This document shows positions 10,090 to 19,175 of a DNA stretch of 64,000 bases, piece after piece. A program made the position numbers and the translations under genes. The notes below the pieces were generated by a model that saw nothing but the letters and a program-made list of their open reading frames with translations, ran no database searches and was not told where the DNA came from. The number at the start of each line of letters is the position of its first letter. Position 1 is the stretch's first letter. Source of the DNA: Bacteroidota bacterium (GTDB lineage: Bacteria > Bacteroidota > Bacteroidia > Sphingobacteriales > Sphingobacteriaceae); assembly GCA_013286235.1 (NCBI GenBank), contig JABDGE010000001.1:23683-87682 (forward strand). Direction: 5' to 3'.

Positions 10090-10489
10090 ATTTATTTTTT
10101 TAAGTTAACAGTATCAAAGTCCTGAATTCAACAATCCGCATTCGACATTACGTATTCCGCATTTCCTCATCTCATATCTCACATCTTCAAATCCGAAATG
10201 GCGATAGCCCTCTTGAGCTCCGCTGAAAAACAAACAATCGCGAAAAATCGAACATCCGAATTCCGGCATTAAACCCATTCCGCATCCGATAGCTATCGGA
10301 TCGACATTTTGCATTCCGCATTTCCCCATCTCCCATCTCAAAATCCAGCCAAAGTAACCCCAACACTCAAGCTAACCCCTCCATTTCGGAGGAGGTTAGC
10401 GGGAGGCACTTAACTTTAACTAATATACTAAAACTCGTCTCTGTCAGGCAGATATGCCGGCTCAAGACTAAGGACTAAAGGCTCGCGAC
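10090..10489. repeat. 430-base gene-free gap with mixed short-word arrays
   Basis: Contains CATCTCATATCTCACATC words (period 7), CATTCCGCATTT/ATCCGAATTCCGG words, the perfect 16-bp palindrome TCCGATAGCTATCGGA at 10285-10300, and an inverted REP-like copy at 10372-10406. No convincing ORF, terminator or RNA gene is seen. Confidence 0.55.
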
Positions 10490-11167
10490 TTAGATCATTA
10501 TATTCTCCATCACAGTCTGGCCGTCCAAAAGACGGATGATGCGATGGCTGTAGCGCGCGTCGTGTTCGGAGTGCGTTACCATGATGATGGTAGTACCCTG
10601 TTCGTTCAGGTCAGTCAGCAGTTCCATTACGTCGTTACCGTTGGTGGAGTCGAGGTTACCGGTGGGCTCATCCGCAAGGATCAGCTTGGGTTTGTTTACA
10701 ACTGCCCTGGCAATGGCCACACGCTGTTGCTGACCACCCGATAATTGTTGCGGGTAGTGGTTGCGGCGGTGCATGATCTGCATTTTGTCCAGCACTTCTT
10801 CCACCCTTTTTACACGTTCGGCCGATGGCACACCGGTGTAGATCAGCGGCAGCTCCACGTTTTCGAAAACGGTAAGCTCGTCGATCAGGTTAAAGCTCTG
10901 GAACACAAAACCGATGTTGTGTTTGCGCAGGTCGGCACGTTTACGCTCGGTGAAATGTGCAACCTCAATGCCGTTAAACACATAGCTGCCTTCATCCGGG
11001 TCATCAAGCATGCCCAAAATGTTTAGCAGGGTCGACTTGCCACAGCCCGAAGGGCCCATAATGGCAACAAACTCGCCGGTTTTCACTTCGATCGAAAGCT
11101 TGTTCAATGCAATCGTTTCTACCTCTTCTGTGCGGTAAAATTTTTCAAGATTTGTTATTTTTATCAT
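10490..11167 (-). CDS. ABC transporter ATP-binding protein, LolD/MacB-like
   Basis: A 225-residue ATPase that would power the permeases downstream. Motifs are in order: Walker A GPSGCGKST at residues 38-46, Q-loop glutamine 90, signature LSGGQQQRVAIARA from 142, Walker B LILADEP at 162-168, D-loop NLDS, and switch histidine 199 (MVTHS). Length and the ALNKLSIEVKTGEF start fit the LolD/MacB/FtsE-type exporter ATPases. The upstream sequence TTTAGGAGGCGCAA gives a clear Shine-Dalgarno, uncommon in this phylum. It lies between the adaptor gene and the first permease. It could be shared by all four permeases, since no second ATPase gene is present. Confidence 0.95.
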   Translation of the reverse strand: MIKITNLEKFYRTEEVETIALNKLSIEVKTGEFVAIMGPSGCGKSTLLNILGMLDDPDEGSYVFNGIEVAHFTERKRADLRKHNIGFVFQSFNLIDELTVFENVELPLIYTGVPSAERVKRVEEVLDKMQIMHRRNHYPQQLSGGQQQRVAIARAVVNKPKLILADEPTGNLDSTNGNDVMELLTDLNEQGTTIIMVTHSEHDARYSHRIIRLLDGQTVMENIMI

Positions 11168-11500
11168 TTGCGCCTCCTAAATCCCTTCCGTTTCATTTTT
11201 CGGCAGGATTCTATTTAATAGTTTTTAATTAGATTCTTATTGTTGTAATGTTGAAACGTTGTAATGTTGGAACGTTGTAATGTTCTATTGTTGTAATGTT
11301 GTAATGTTGTAATGTTCTATTGTTTTATTGTTATATTGTTGGAATATTGTAAAGTTGAAATGTTGTAATGTTCTTTTGTTTTATTGTTGCATCGTTCTAT
11401 TGTTCTGTTTGTGCTCTCAAAACTGCTACTGCTACTACCCCCCTCCGGCCATGAACTATGAACTATGAACCACTGCCAACAGCCCACTGCAAACTGCCAA
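11168..11500. repeat. TTGTAATG tandem array and other word arrays in the operon spacer
   Basis: From about 11230 to 11415 the spacer is built of TTGTAATG (period 8) with variants TTGAAACG, TTGGAACG, TTCTATTG and TTTTATTG. After 11445 come GAACTAT (period 7) and ACTGCCAACAGCCCACTGC words. No stable ORF is supported. It lies inside a presumed transcription unit between the adaptor and ATPase genes. Confidence 0.65.
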
Positions 11501-12754
11501 CTACTTCTTAAGCACCAACTCATCAATCGTCCCAAACGTATCATAGCTGGATGTGATCACCTTGTCCCCTTCCTTCAGGCCCGATGTCAACTCGTAGTAA
11601 TCAGGGCTCTGACGGTTGATCGCAATGTCAACTTTGTAGGCTTTTTTGCCGTCCTCGCTTACTTTAAATATCCAGTTGCCGCCGGTTTGCTGGAAAAATC
11701 CGCCCTTAGGCAACAATAGGGCAGTAGTTTGGTCGCTCAGGAACAGTCGTACCTGGAGCGTCTGCCCCTTCCTTATGCCTGTCGGAACCGGGCCTACAAA
11801 TGTCATATCCACGTTAAACTGGCCGGCCACTACCTGGGTAAACACCTTTTTGACAACCAGGTTATAAGTCTTGTCGGCAAATTGAAAATCGCCCTTCAGG
11901 CCGGTAAATACCCGGGCAATATAATGATCTTCCACGCCTACCCTTATTTTAAATCCCGAAGCCTCATCTATCTGCCCTATTTCATCGCCTGCTTTCTTGT
12001 CCTGCCCTATTTCAGAGTCGAAAGATGTTAATTGTCCGTCCACCGGCGCGCGTAAGGTAAGGGCTGACACTTTTTCCTTTAACAAATCAAGGGTTTGCTT
12101 CATCTGGCTGTATTGCTCCTTGGTTTGTGCTTCCTGTTGCTTAACCAGCGTGGTATCCTGTATCAGGATTTGCCTGGCCAGTTTCTCGCGTTTCAGCTGG
12201 TAATCGTATTGGTTTACCGCGGTCTGGTATTCCTGCAGGCCTATCGCCTTTTTGCCATACAGGTCCTTATCCAGGTTGTATATGCGTGCGGCTTCCTTAT
12301 AGGCAACATCCACGTCAGCCATCGAATTCAGCTTCGAAATGGTATTTTGCTCGGCAGCGTTGTGCTGTATCGCCATCTGCGTTTCATCATTAACCACCTG
12401 GGTCTGTTCATTGGCAAGGCTCAGTTCAAGGTTGGTATTTGATAAGCGCACGATCGGGTCGCCGGCTTTCAGTATGGCGCCGTCCTCCACATATTTCTGT
12501 TCAACACGGCCACCGTCGGTCGCGTCAAGGTAGATGGTAGTCAATGGCATAACCACGCCGTTCACCGGGATATTTTCCTGGAACGGCCCTTTAGTAATAG
12601 TACTTATAGTCAGTCTTTCGGTATCCACATCCAGTTTGCTTTTGCCCGAGGTTGAGTAAATGGCGCCGGCGATCAATAAAACCAAAGCCGTTATGCCGAG
12701 TATTGTTAGTATCCGTTTGGTATTCCAGGTCCTTTTTTCAATTTTTCTGTCCAC
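11501..12754 (-). CDS. Periplasmic adaptor (HlyD/MacA-like membrane fusion protein)
   Basis: A 417-residue adaptor expected to link the ABC permeases to an outer-membrane exit duct. It has one N-terminal transmembrane anchor (about residues 14-33, ILGITALVLLIAGAI), then a lipoyl/barrel-sandwich half (VVMPLTTIYLDATDGGRVE), a long helical hairpin of about residues 110-215 rich in Q, E and K, the second lipoyl half (LTLRAPVDGQLTSF) and beta-barrel domains to the end. The start codon is GTG at 12754; no ATG fits better. It is the first gene of the minus-strand operon and divergent from the response-regulator gene. No outer-membrane TolC-like gene is in the window. Confidence 0.9.
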   Translation of the reverse strand: MDRKIEKRTWNTKRILTILGITALVLLIAGAIYSTSGKSKLDVDTERLTISTITKGPFQENIPVNGVVMPLTTIYLDATDGGRVEQKYVEDGAILKAGDPIVRLSNTNLELSLANEQTQVVNDETQMAIQHNAAEQNTISKLNSMADVDVAYKEAARIYNLDKDLYGKKAIGLQEYQTAVNQYDYQLKREKLARQILIQDTTLVKQQEAQTKEQYSQMKQTLDLLKEKVSALTLRAPVDGQLTSFDSEIGQDKKAGDEIGQIDEASGFKIRVGVEDHYIARVFTGLKGDFQFADKTYNLVVKKVFTQVVAGQFNVDMTFVGPVPTGIRKGQTLQVRLFLSDQTTALLLPKGGFFQQTGGNWIFKVSEDGKKAYKVDIAINRQSPDYYELTSGLKEGDKVITSSYDTFGTIDELVLKK

Positions 12755-13332
12755 TTGTAGTATTTTATATGTTGTTATCGATTTGCATAGTTGTTATAAA
12801 AACACATGCCACAAATTAAACACCTGTTTTTCAGCAAATTAATACAATTATTGTCAAACTTAGCGTACGCTTCTGTTACAGCGGGTGTTCGGTTATGATA
12901 CAATGAAATTTGAGCAGCTTGATACATGTGTTCGTTGTTTTATTGGTTATCACTTCACGGATAGCGCTTTATAGGCCACTACTATGTATAAGACGCATTA
13001 TTTGCATAAAAGTTGCAGGGAATGTTATGATTGATAGCATATTAACGGCAATTATTTGTTGTCAATATTTGGTTACTAATATAACGATAAGCATAAAATA
13101 CGAACATTTGCAGAATTATTAGTACCATTGAGATGTGAGATATGAGGTGTGAGGTGTGAGATATAAAATGGAGGCGACTGTAGTCGTTCATGGTTCATAG
13201 CCGGAGATTAGTCGACATGTGAGATATACCGGTGAACAGGCTCCTCGTCTCAAATCTCATATCTCACATCTCATATCTACCAGTGAACCAGTGAACTAAT
13301 GATCTAATGAACTATTGAACCAATGAACTAAA
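12755..13332. other. 578-base divergent intergenic region between export operon and two-component genes
   Basis: No ORF is supported. The left part is AT-rich promoter-like sequence. On the minus strand 12978-12963 reads TGGCCTATAAAGCGCT, which has the GG-N10-GC spacing of a sigma-54 (-24/-12) promoter although the -12 box is imperfect. The right part (13125-13332) is a GTGAGAT/CTCATAT array (period 7) followed by GAACCAGTGAACTAATGA words. Confidence 0.45.
13125..13332. repeat. Period-7 GTGAGAT/CTCATAT array plus GTGAACCA/GTGAACTA words
   Basis: GAGATGTGAGATATGAGG is followed by several GTGAGGT units. After a 60-base interruption the complementary words TCTCATATCTCACATCTC appear, so the two halves can pair. 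CCAGTGAACCAGTGAACTAA words then run right up to the start codon at 13333. Confidence 0.6.
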
Positions 13333-14685
13333 ATGATATTAAAAAAATCCACCGTTCTAATTGTTGACGATGATCCCGATGTGCTCACCGCCGTTAAGCT
13401 TTTGCTTAAAACGGAAGCCGCCGAGGTGATCACCGAAAAAAATCCCGAAAATCTGAACTGGCTCCTGCAGCGCAACCAGGTTGACCTTGTGCTGCTCGAT
13501 ATGAACTTTAACAGCGCCATCAATACCGGTAACGAGGGCATCTACTGGCTGCGGAAAATAAAAGAATGGAAACCTAACGTGTGCATCATCATGATAACCG
13601 CGTATGGCGATATAGACCTCGCTGTGCGCAGCCTGAAGGAAGGGGCTAACGATTTCATCGTAAAACCCTGGCATAATGAAAAGCTCATCGGTACCATTAA
13701 AGAACTGCTTGACAAAAAAGAAGGTGTAAAAACGACTAAATCTTCTGTTAAAGGTTCCGGGCAAACAAGCCTCCTCGGCGACTCGGATGTGATGCAGGAC
13801 ATCTTTTTCAAGGTGAATAAGATAGCGCCTACCGATGCCAACATCTTAATTCTCGGGGAAAATGGTACGGGCAAAGACTTGATGGCCAAGGCCATACACG
13901 AGCGCTCGCTGCGTGCAGATAAACCCTTTATAAAGGTCGACGTTGGCGCACTCACCGATACGCTTTTTGAAAGCGAGTTGTTCGGCCACAAAAAGGGCGC
14001 TTACACCGACGCCCGCGAGGACCGTACCGGCCGTTTCGAAGATGCCGAGGGCGGCACACTATTCCTCGACGAAATTGGCAATATATCGCTGCAGCAACAA
14101 GCCAAGCTGCTCACGGTTTTGCAAAACCGGCAGGTTACGCGGTTGGGCACCAACAAGGCGGTGGATATTGACATCCGTCTCATTTGTGCCACCAATTTGC
14201 CGCTATCCGAGCTGGCGAACGAGAACCGCTTCCGTAAGGATTTGATCTATCGCATCAACACCGTCGAGATCAATATGCCGCCGTTGCGCAAACGCAACGA
14301 CGACATTATCCTGATAGCCCGGCATTTCGCCAAAATGTACGCTGGCAAATACCTCAAGCCAAGTGTTGATTTTGATACTTCGGCCATTAACAAGCTCAAA
14401 AGCTACAGCTATCCCGGCAACGTGCGCGAGCTCCAGTACACCATTGAGCGTGCCGTTATCATGGCAGACAGTTCTACCCTCAACGCCGACGACCTCATCT
14501 TTTCCATATTGGAAACGCAGCCCGATGTTGTGGAGGATGACGATAACATCCCGTTAAGCACACTGGAAAAGAACGCCATTTTGCGGGTAATTGAAAAGCA
14601 CAACGGCAACATTACCCGCGCCGCAAAAGAATTGGGCCTTACCCGTACCGCCTTGTACCGCAGACTAAGCAAATATGATATTTAA
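13333..14685 (+). CDS. Sigma-54-dependent response regulator, NtrC/AtoC family
   Basis: A 450-residue DNA-binding activator. The receiver domain (residues 7-120) has acidic pair D12/D13, phospho-acceptor D56, T89 and K111. The AAA+ domain has Walker A GENGTGKD (175-182), a sigma-54 contact loop GAYTDA at 222-227 (canonical GAFTGA), and Walker B GGTLFLDE (240-247). A Fis-type helix-turn-helix closes the protein (about 413-450). Phosphorylated by the kinase encoded next (11-base overlap), it should activate sigma-54 promoters. The divergent export operon is the obvious candidate target, an inference from position. The GAYTDA variant recurs in Bacteroidetes members of the family as far as I know, so it is not taken as a defect. 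Confidence 0.95.
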   Translation: MILKKSTVLIVDDDPDVLTAVKLLLKTEAAEVITEKNPENLNWLLQRNQVDLVLLDMNFNSAINTGNEGIYWLRKIKEWKPNVCIIMITAYGDIDLAVRSLKEGANDFIVKPWHNEKLIGTIKELLDKKEGVKTTKSSVKGSGQTSLLGDSDVMQDIFFKVNKIAPTDANILILGENGTGKDLMAKAIHERSLRADKPFIKVDVGALTDTLFESELFGHKKGAYTDAREDRTGRFEDAEGGTLFLDEIGNISLQQQAKLLTVLQNRQVTRLGTNKAVDIDIRLICATNLPLSELANENRFRKDLIYRINTVEINMPPLRKRNDDIILIARHFAKMYAGKYLKPSVDFDTSAINKLKSYSYPGNVRELQYTIERAVIMADSSTLNADDLIFSILETQPDVVEDDDNIPLSTLEKNAILRVIEKHNGNITRAAKELGLTRTALYRRLSKYDI

Positions 14686-16033
14686 CCGATACGAATGGCG
14701 CCTGGTGCTGCGCGTAGTAATATTATTTATAACGCTTACCGCAGCGTCGGTATTGGTGGTTTCCAGCAATTCTTTGTTTTTAGTGATCGTGGTGCCCTTG
14801 ATCGCGTACGAGGTGATCGACTTGATCCGCTTCCAGAAAAAGGCGCAGGATGAGGTGAGCCAGTTTGTTGAGTCGATCCATTATCGCGATTTTTCACGCC
14901 ATTTTGATGTACGCAAGGCGCCAAATGAACTCAAGCCGCTGCGAAAAGGCTTTAACGAGATCAACAGCACCTTTAAGCTCATCAGCCGCGAACGTGAAAC
15001 ACAGTACCATTACCTGCAAAAGATTTTGGAACTGGTAGATACCGGCATCCTCTCCTACGAGCAGGAAACCGGCGAAACCGGCTGGATGAACGAAGCATTC
15101 AAAAACCTCATCGGCGTTCCCTACCTCAAGACGGTCCATTCGCTGGAAAAGCGCGAAGAAAAATTGTATGGGGAACTCATCAAAATAAAGCCGGGCGATG
15201 CCAAAATATTAACGATTACCCGCAACCAGCAATTGGTGAAGATATTGGTAACAGCCAGCATTGTGCGAAGCGACGACAAGATTTACAAGCTCATCGCCTT
15301 TCAAAACGTGAGCGAGGCCCTCGACGAAACCGAATCAAAAGCCTGGCAAAAGCTGCTAAGCGTAATGACGCACGAGATCATGAACTCCGTTGCGCCAATA
15401 TCTTCGCTTGCGGATACCATGAAAAACCGTTTACAAAGTCCCGAGATCAAAAACAGCCCGGTGAGCAGCCATCTCGAAGACCTGGAACTTGGTATCGATA
15501 CCATCAAACGCCGCAGCGAGGGCCTGCTCAAATTTACCGAAAGCTACCGCAGCCTCAACAAGATCACCCGTCTCGACCTGAGCAAAATACTTGTACGCAA
15601 CATGTTCGAGAACCTCAACAGCCTGATGCGGCCCTCCCTCGAAAAAAAGAACATCGAGCTGGAGATCATCCTCCGCGATCCAACCCTCGCCATTGAGGCC
15701 GACCATAACCTCGTAGAACAGGTGATGATCAACTTAATGGTGAATGCCATCGAAGCGGTAAAAGACAAGGAGCACCCGCGCATCACCCTTTCCGGCGAAA
15801 TACAAAGCAACAACAAAACCATCCTCAAGGTAGCTGATAACGGCCTCGGCATGCCCCCCGAGCTGCTCGATAAGATCTTCATTCCCTTTTTCAGCACCCG
15901 CAAAAACGGCAGCGGTATTGGGCTTAGTCTCTGCAAACAGATCATGCTGCTCCACAAAGGCAATATCCAGGTGCAATCCACCGAAGGCATGGGTGCAGCG
16001 TTTTTGTTGGTGTTCAGTCCGCAGGGAGGGTAA
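14675..16033 (+). CDS. Sensor histidine kinase (NtrY-like), partner of the preceding regulator
   Basis: A 452-residue membrane kinase. Two closely spaced transmembrane helices (about 11-30 and 33-50) have almost no periplasmic loop, so sensing is probably in the membrane or cytoplasm. A linker/PAS-like region covers about 90-215. The dimerisation domain carries the phospho-acceptor H233 in VMTHEIMNSVAP. The catalytic domain has N-box NLMVNAIEAV, G1 DNGLGMP and G2 GSGIGLSLCKQ. The ATG at 14675 overlaps the regulator gene by 11 bases, indicating translational coupling. Confidence 0.94.
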   Translation: MIFNRYEWRLVLRVVILFITLTAASVLVVSSNSLFLVIVVPLIAYEVIDLIRFQKKAQDEVSQFVESIHYRDFSRHFDVRKAPNELKPLRKGFNEINSTFKLISRERETQYHYLQKILELVDTGILSYEQETGETGWMNEAFKNLIGVPYLKTVHSLEKREEKLYGELIKIKPGDAKILTITRNQQLVKILVTASIVRSDDKIYKLIAFQNVSEALDETESKAWQKLLSVMTHEIMNSVAPISSLADTMKNRLQSPEIKNSPVSSHLEDLELGIDTIKRRSEGLLKFTESYRSLNKITRLDLSKILVRNMFENLNSLMRPSLEKKNIELEIILRDPTLAIEADHNLVEQVMINLMVNAIEAVKDKEHPRITLSGEIQSNNKTILKVADNGLGMPPELLDKIFIPFFSTRKNGSGIGLSLCKQIMLLHKGNIQVQSTEGMGAAFLLVFSPQGG

Positions 16034-16262
16034 GCAGTGGCAGTTAGCAGTTAGTTCACGGTTCGAAGTAGCAGTAGCAGTTGGCAGTTTGACCGTGAAT
16101 AAATAAGGTTGGCCAGTTGCATCACCTTTGACATTTCGGGGTTTCACCTGTAATCGACTTTCGCCGGGCATTAAGCATCCACGACTGCTACTGCCACTGC
16201 TGCTGCTTGCTGCCGCCTTCTATCTCACATCTCCCATCTCATATCTCATATCTCATATCTCA
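16034..16262. repeat. Intergenic GCAGTAGCAGTTGGCAG and CTCATAT arrays
   Basis: The gap after the kinase gene holds GCAGTTAGCAGTTAG-type 6-7 bp words, then the complementary CTGCTACTGCCACTGCTGC words, then a period-7 TCTCATA array (about 16211-16262). The complementary blocks about 100 bases apart could fold on each other. No gene is seen. Confidence 0.55.
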
Positions 16263-16277
16263 AAAAAGAAAATTAAA

Positions 16278-16310
16278 TTTGGTTCCTAACAAAATATCCC
16301 TTTATATTTG
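16278..16310 (+). promoter_or_regulatory. Bacteroidetes-type promoter of the methionine operon
   Basis: TTTG at 16278-16281 (-33 box) and TATATTTG at 16303-16310 (matches -7 consensus TAnnTTTG) are 21 bases apart. This is a textbook arrangement for the principal sigma factor of this phylum. It would start transcription near 16317, about 45 bases before the riboswitch. Confidence 0.7.
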
Positions 16311-16362
16311 CAACAATATTTGGTAGCAATACCATCGATCATTACCTATCATACAGGTTTTG

Positions 16363-16468
16363 ATTTATAAAGAAGCGGCGAGAGATCAGGCTCAATGACC
16401 CGCTGGCAACCCTCCGGAAAGAGAAGGTGCCAATTCCTGGCCCGGTAAATATCCCGGGGAATATAAAT
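16363..16468 (+). ncRNA. SAM-I (S-box) riboswitch
   Basis: Closing stem P1 is ATTTATA (16363-16369) with TATAAAT (16462-16468). P2 uses AGCGG (16374-16378) with CCGCT (16400-16404). The core carries GAGAGATCAGG, CTGGCAACC and AAGGTGCCAATTCC, and P4 is a CCCGG/CCGGG hairpin around 16441-16458. These are the conserved S-box elements that bind S-adenosylmethionine, and the downstream genes make methionine. No U-tract terminator follows. The 3' side of P1 ends eight bases before the ATG of the Cys-rich leader ORF, so control by masking that start site is more likely than termination (inference). Confidence 0.88.
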
Positions 16469-16476
16469 TATTAACC

Positions 16477-16593
16477 ATGAAAAGTTTAATTAAGATTCTT
16501 CTTCAGAACATTTTTAAGGCGAACAAACAGCCGCAACCTGCTTATTGCTACAGCTATTCCAATGGCTGTATGTGTATGTGCTGTTGCTGTTGA
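16477..16593 (+). CDS. Cys/Met-rich leader peptide (38 aa) between SAM riboswitch and metY
   Basis: The ORF has ATG at 16477 and TGA at 16591-16593. The N-terminal half is basic and hydrophobic (MKSLIKILLQNIFKANK), a YCYSYSNG stretch follows, and the peptide ends CMCMCCCC: seven cysteines and three methionines in 38 residues, six cysteines in the last eight. A run of cysteine codons right before a hairpin (16599-16640) in front of a sulfur amino-acid operon is the layout of a ribosome-stalling attenuator leader. It would sense charged tRNA-Cys, possibly tRNA-Met. Its start codon lies just after the riboswitch. A small metal- or thiol-binding peptide is an alternative. The ORF is certain; the role is inferred. 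Confidence 0.7.
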   Translation: MKSLIKILLQNIFKANKQPQPAYCYSYSNGCMCMCCCC

Positions 16594-16597
16594 TCCC

Positions 16598-18038
<1,441 letters not shown>

Positions 18039-18059
18039 TTTACAGGTGATAGAATAGCG

Positions 18060-18111
18060 TTGTTCCGGGTATTCCGGTCGTCCGTACGGATGACCGGAGC
18101 CGGGATAACAA
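18060..18111 (+). promoter_or_regulatory. Long intergenic stem-loop between metY and metX
   Basis: CCGGTCGTCC (18074-18083), loop GTAC, GGATGACCGG (18088-18097) form a 10-bp stem with one G-U pair. Outer TTGTT (18060-18064) and AACAA (18107-18111) plus CCGG pairs extend it. It ends nine bases before the metX ATG at 18120. It may set relative metX expression, stabilise an mRNA end, or be an operator. Confidence 0.6.
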
Positions 18112-18119
18112 ATGATAAC

Positions 18120-19175
18120 ATGAACGCAGAAATATTTAAATACAAAAAAGCCCTTAAGCTGGAATCGGGCAAACAGTTGCGCGACTTGCAGATTGGCTTT
18201 AATACTTACGGAACCCTTAATAAAAAACGGGATAATGTGGTTTGGGTTTGCCATGCCTTAACCGCAAATTCCGACGTGTTTGATTGGTGGAAAGGCCTTT
18301 TTGGTGAAAACGATTATTTTAACCCGAAGGATCATTTCATCGTTTGCGCCAATATATTGGGATCACCTTATGGCAGCAGCAATCCCTTGAGCATGAACCC
18401 GGTTACCGGTTTGCCTTACTACCTGGCTTTTCCGCAATTATCGGTGCGCGATATTGTAAAAGCACACCAGCTTTTGGCAGAGCACCTGGAGATCAACAGC
18501 ATAGAAATCCTGGTCGGCGGCTCATTAGGCGGGCAGCAGGCTGTAGAATGGGCGATAATGGCGCCCGCACAGATCAAAAACCTGATCCTGGTGGCGACCA
18601 ATGCCAAACACTCGCCATGGGGTATCGCCTTTAATGAATCGCAGCGCCTGGCGATCACCACCGACAGAACTTTTTATGCCAATAAGCCCGACGGCGGCGC
18701 CAAAGGTTTAAAAGCGGCGCGCAGCATCGCCCTCCTCTCCTACCGCAACTACAAAACCTATTCGGTTACGCAGCAGGAAGAGAAAGACAGTGTGGTGGAT
18801 GATTACAAGGCATCCTCCTACCAGAACTACCAGGGCGAAAAACTGGTGAACCGCTTCAACGCCTACAGCTATTGGTACCTGTCAAAAAGCATGGACTCGC
18901 ACAACGTGGGCCGCAGCCGGCATGGTGTTGAAAAGGCGCTTAGCCTGATAAAGGCCCGCACCCTGGTGATTGGGATTAAATCAGATGTGCTGTTTCCCAT
19001 AGAAGAGCAGCAATACCTGTTCAGGCACATACCCAAATCGGTTTTTGCCGAGCTGGATTCATTCTACGGGCATGATGGCTTCCTGATTGAAACCGGGGCA
19101 TTAACAAATGTGATAGCCGCTTTTTTTAAAACTGACGTAAAAGGAAAAATAATCGAATTGCAACGGACCGCATAA
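18120..19175 (+). CDS. metX: Homoserine O-acetyltransferase
   Basis: A 351-residue alpha/beta-hydrolase that transfers acetyl from acetyl-CoA to homoserine, the substrate step for MetY. The catalytic triad is visible: nucleophile S135 in LVGGSLGGQQ, the aspartate in IGIKSDVLFPIEEQ, and the histidine in YGHDGFLIE near the C-terminus. The N-terminal GFNTYGTLN and CHALTANSDV stretches are typical. The start is set at ATG 18120 (MNAEIFKYKKAL) because the alternative TTG at 18060 would translate through the stem-loop. The usual GSCYGTTGP loop reads GSPYGSSNP, a mild variant. The stop overlaps the hom start by one base (TAATG). Confidence 0.93.
   Translation: MNAEIFKYKKALKLESGKQLRDLQIGFNTYGTLNKKRDNVVWVCHALTANSDVFDWWKGLFGENDYFNPKDHFIVCANILGSPYGSSNPLSMNPVTGLPYYLAFPQLSVRDIVKAHQLLAEHLEINSIEILVGGSLGGQQAVEWAIMAPAQIKNLILVATNAKHSPWGIAFNESQRLAITTDRTFYANKPDGGAKGLKAARSIALLSYRNYKTYSVTQQEEKDSVVDDYKASSYQNYQGEKLVNRFNAYSYWYLSKSMDSHNVGRSRHGVEKALSLIKARTLVIGIKSDVLFPIEEQQYLFRHIPKSVFAELDSFYGHDGFLIETGALTNVIAAFFKTDVKGKIIELQRTA

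Noticed and set aside
11230-11415. Possible small RNA or microsatellite-encoded peptide in the TTGTAATG array
   Set aside because: No promoter, terminator or stable fold is evident; treated as a repeat array only.
13333-14685. GAYTDA instead of GAFTGA as a sign of an inactive activator
   Set aside because: Walker motifs are intact and this variant is, as I recall, common in Bacteroidetes members, so loss of function is not supported.
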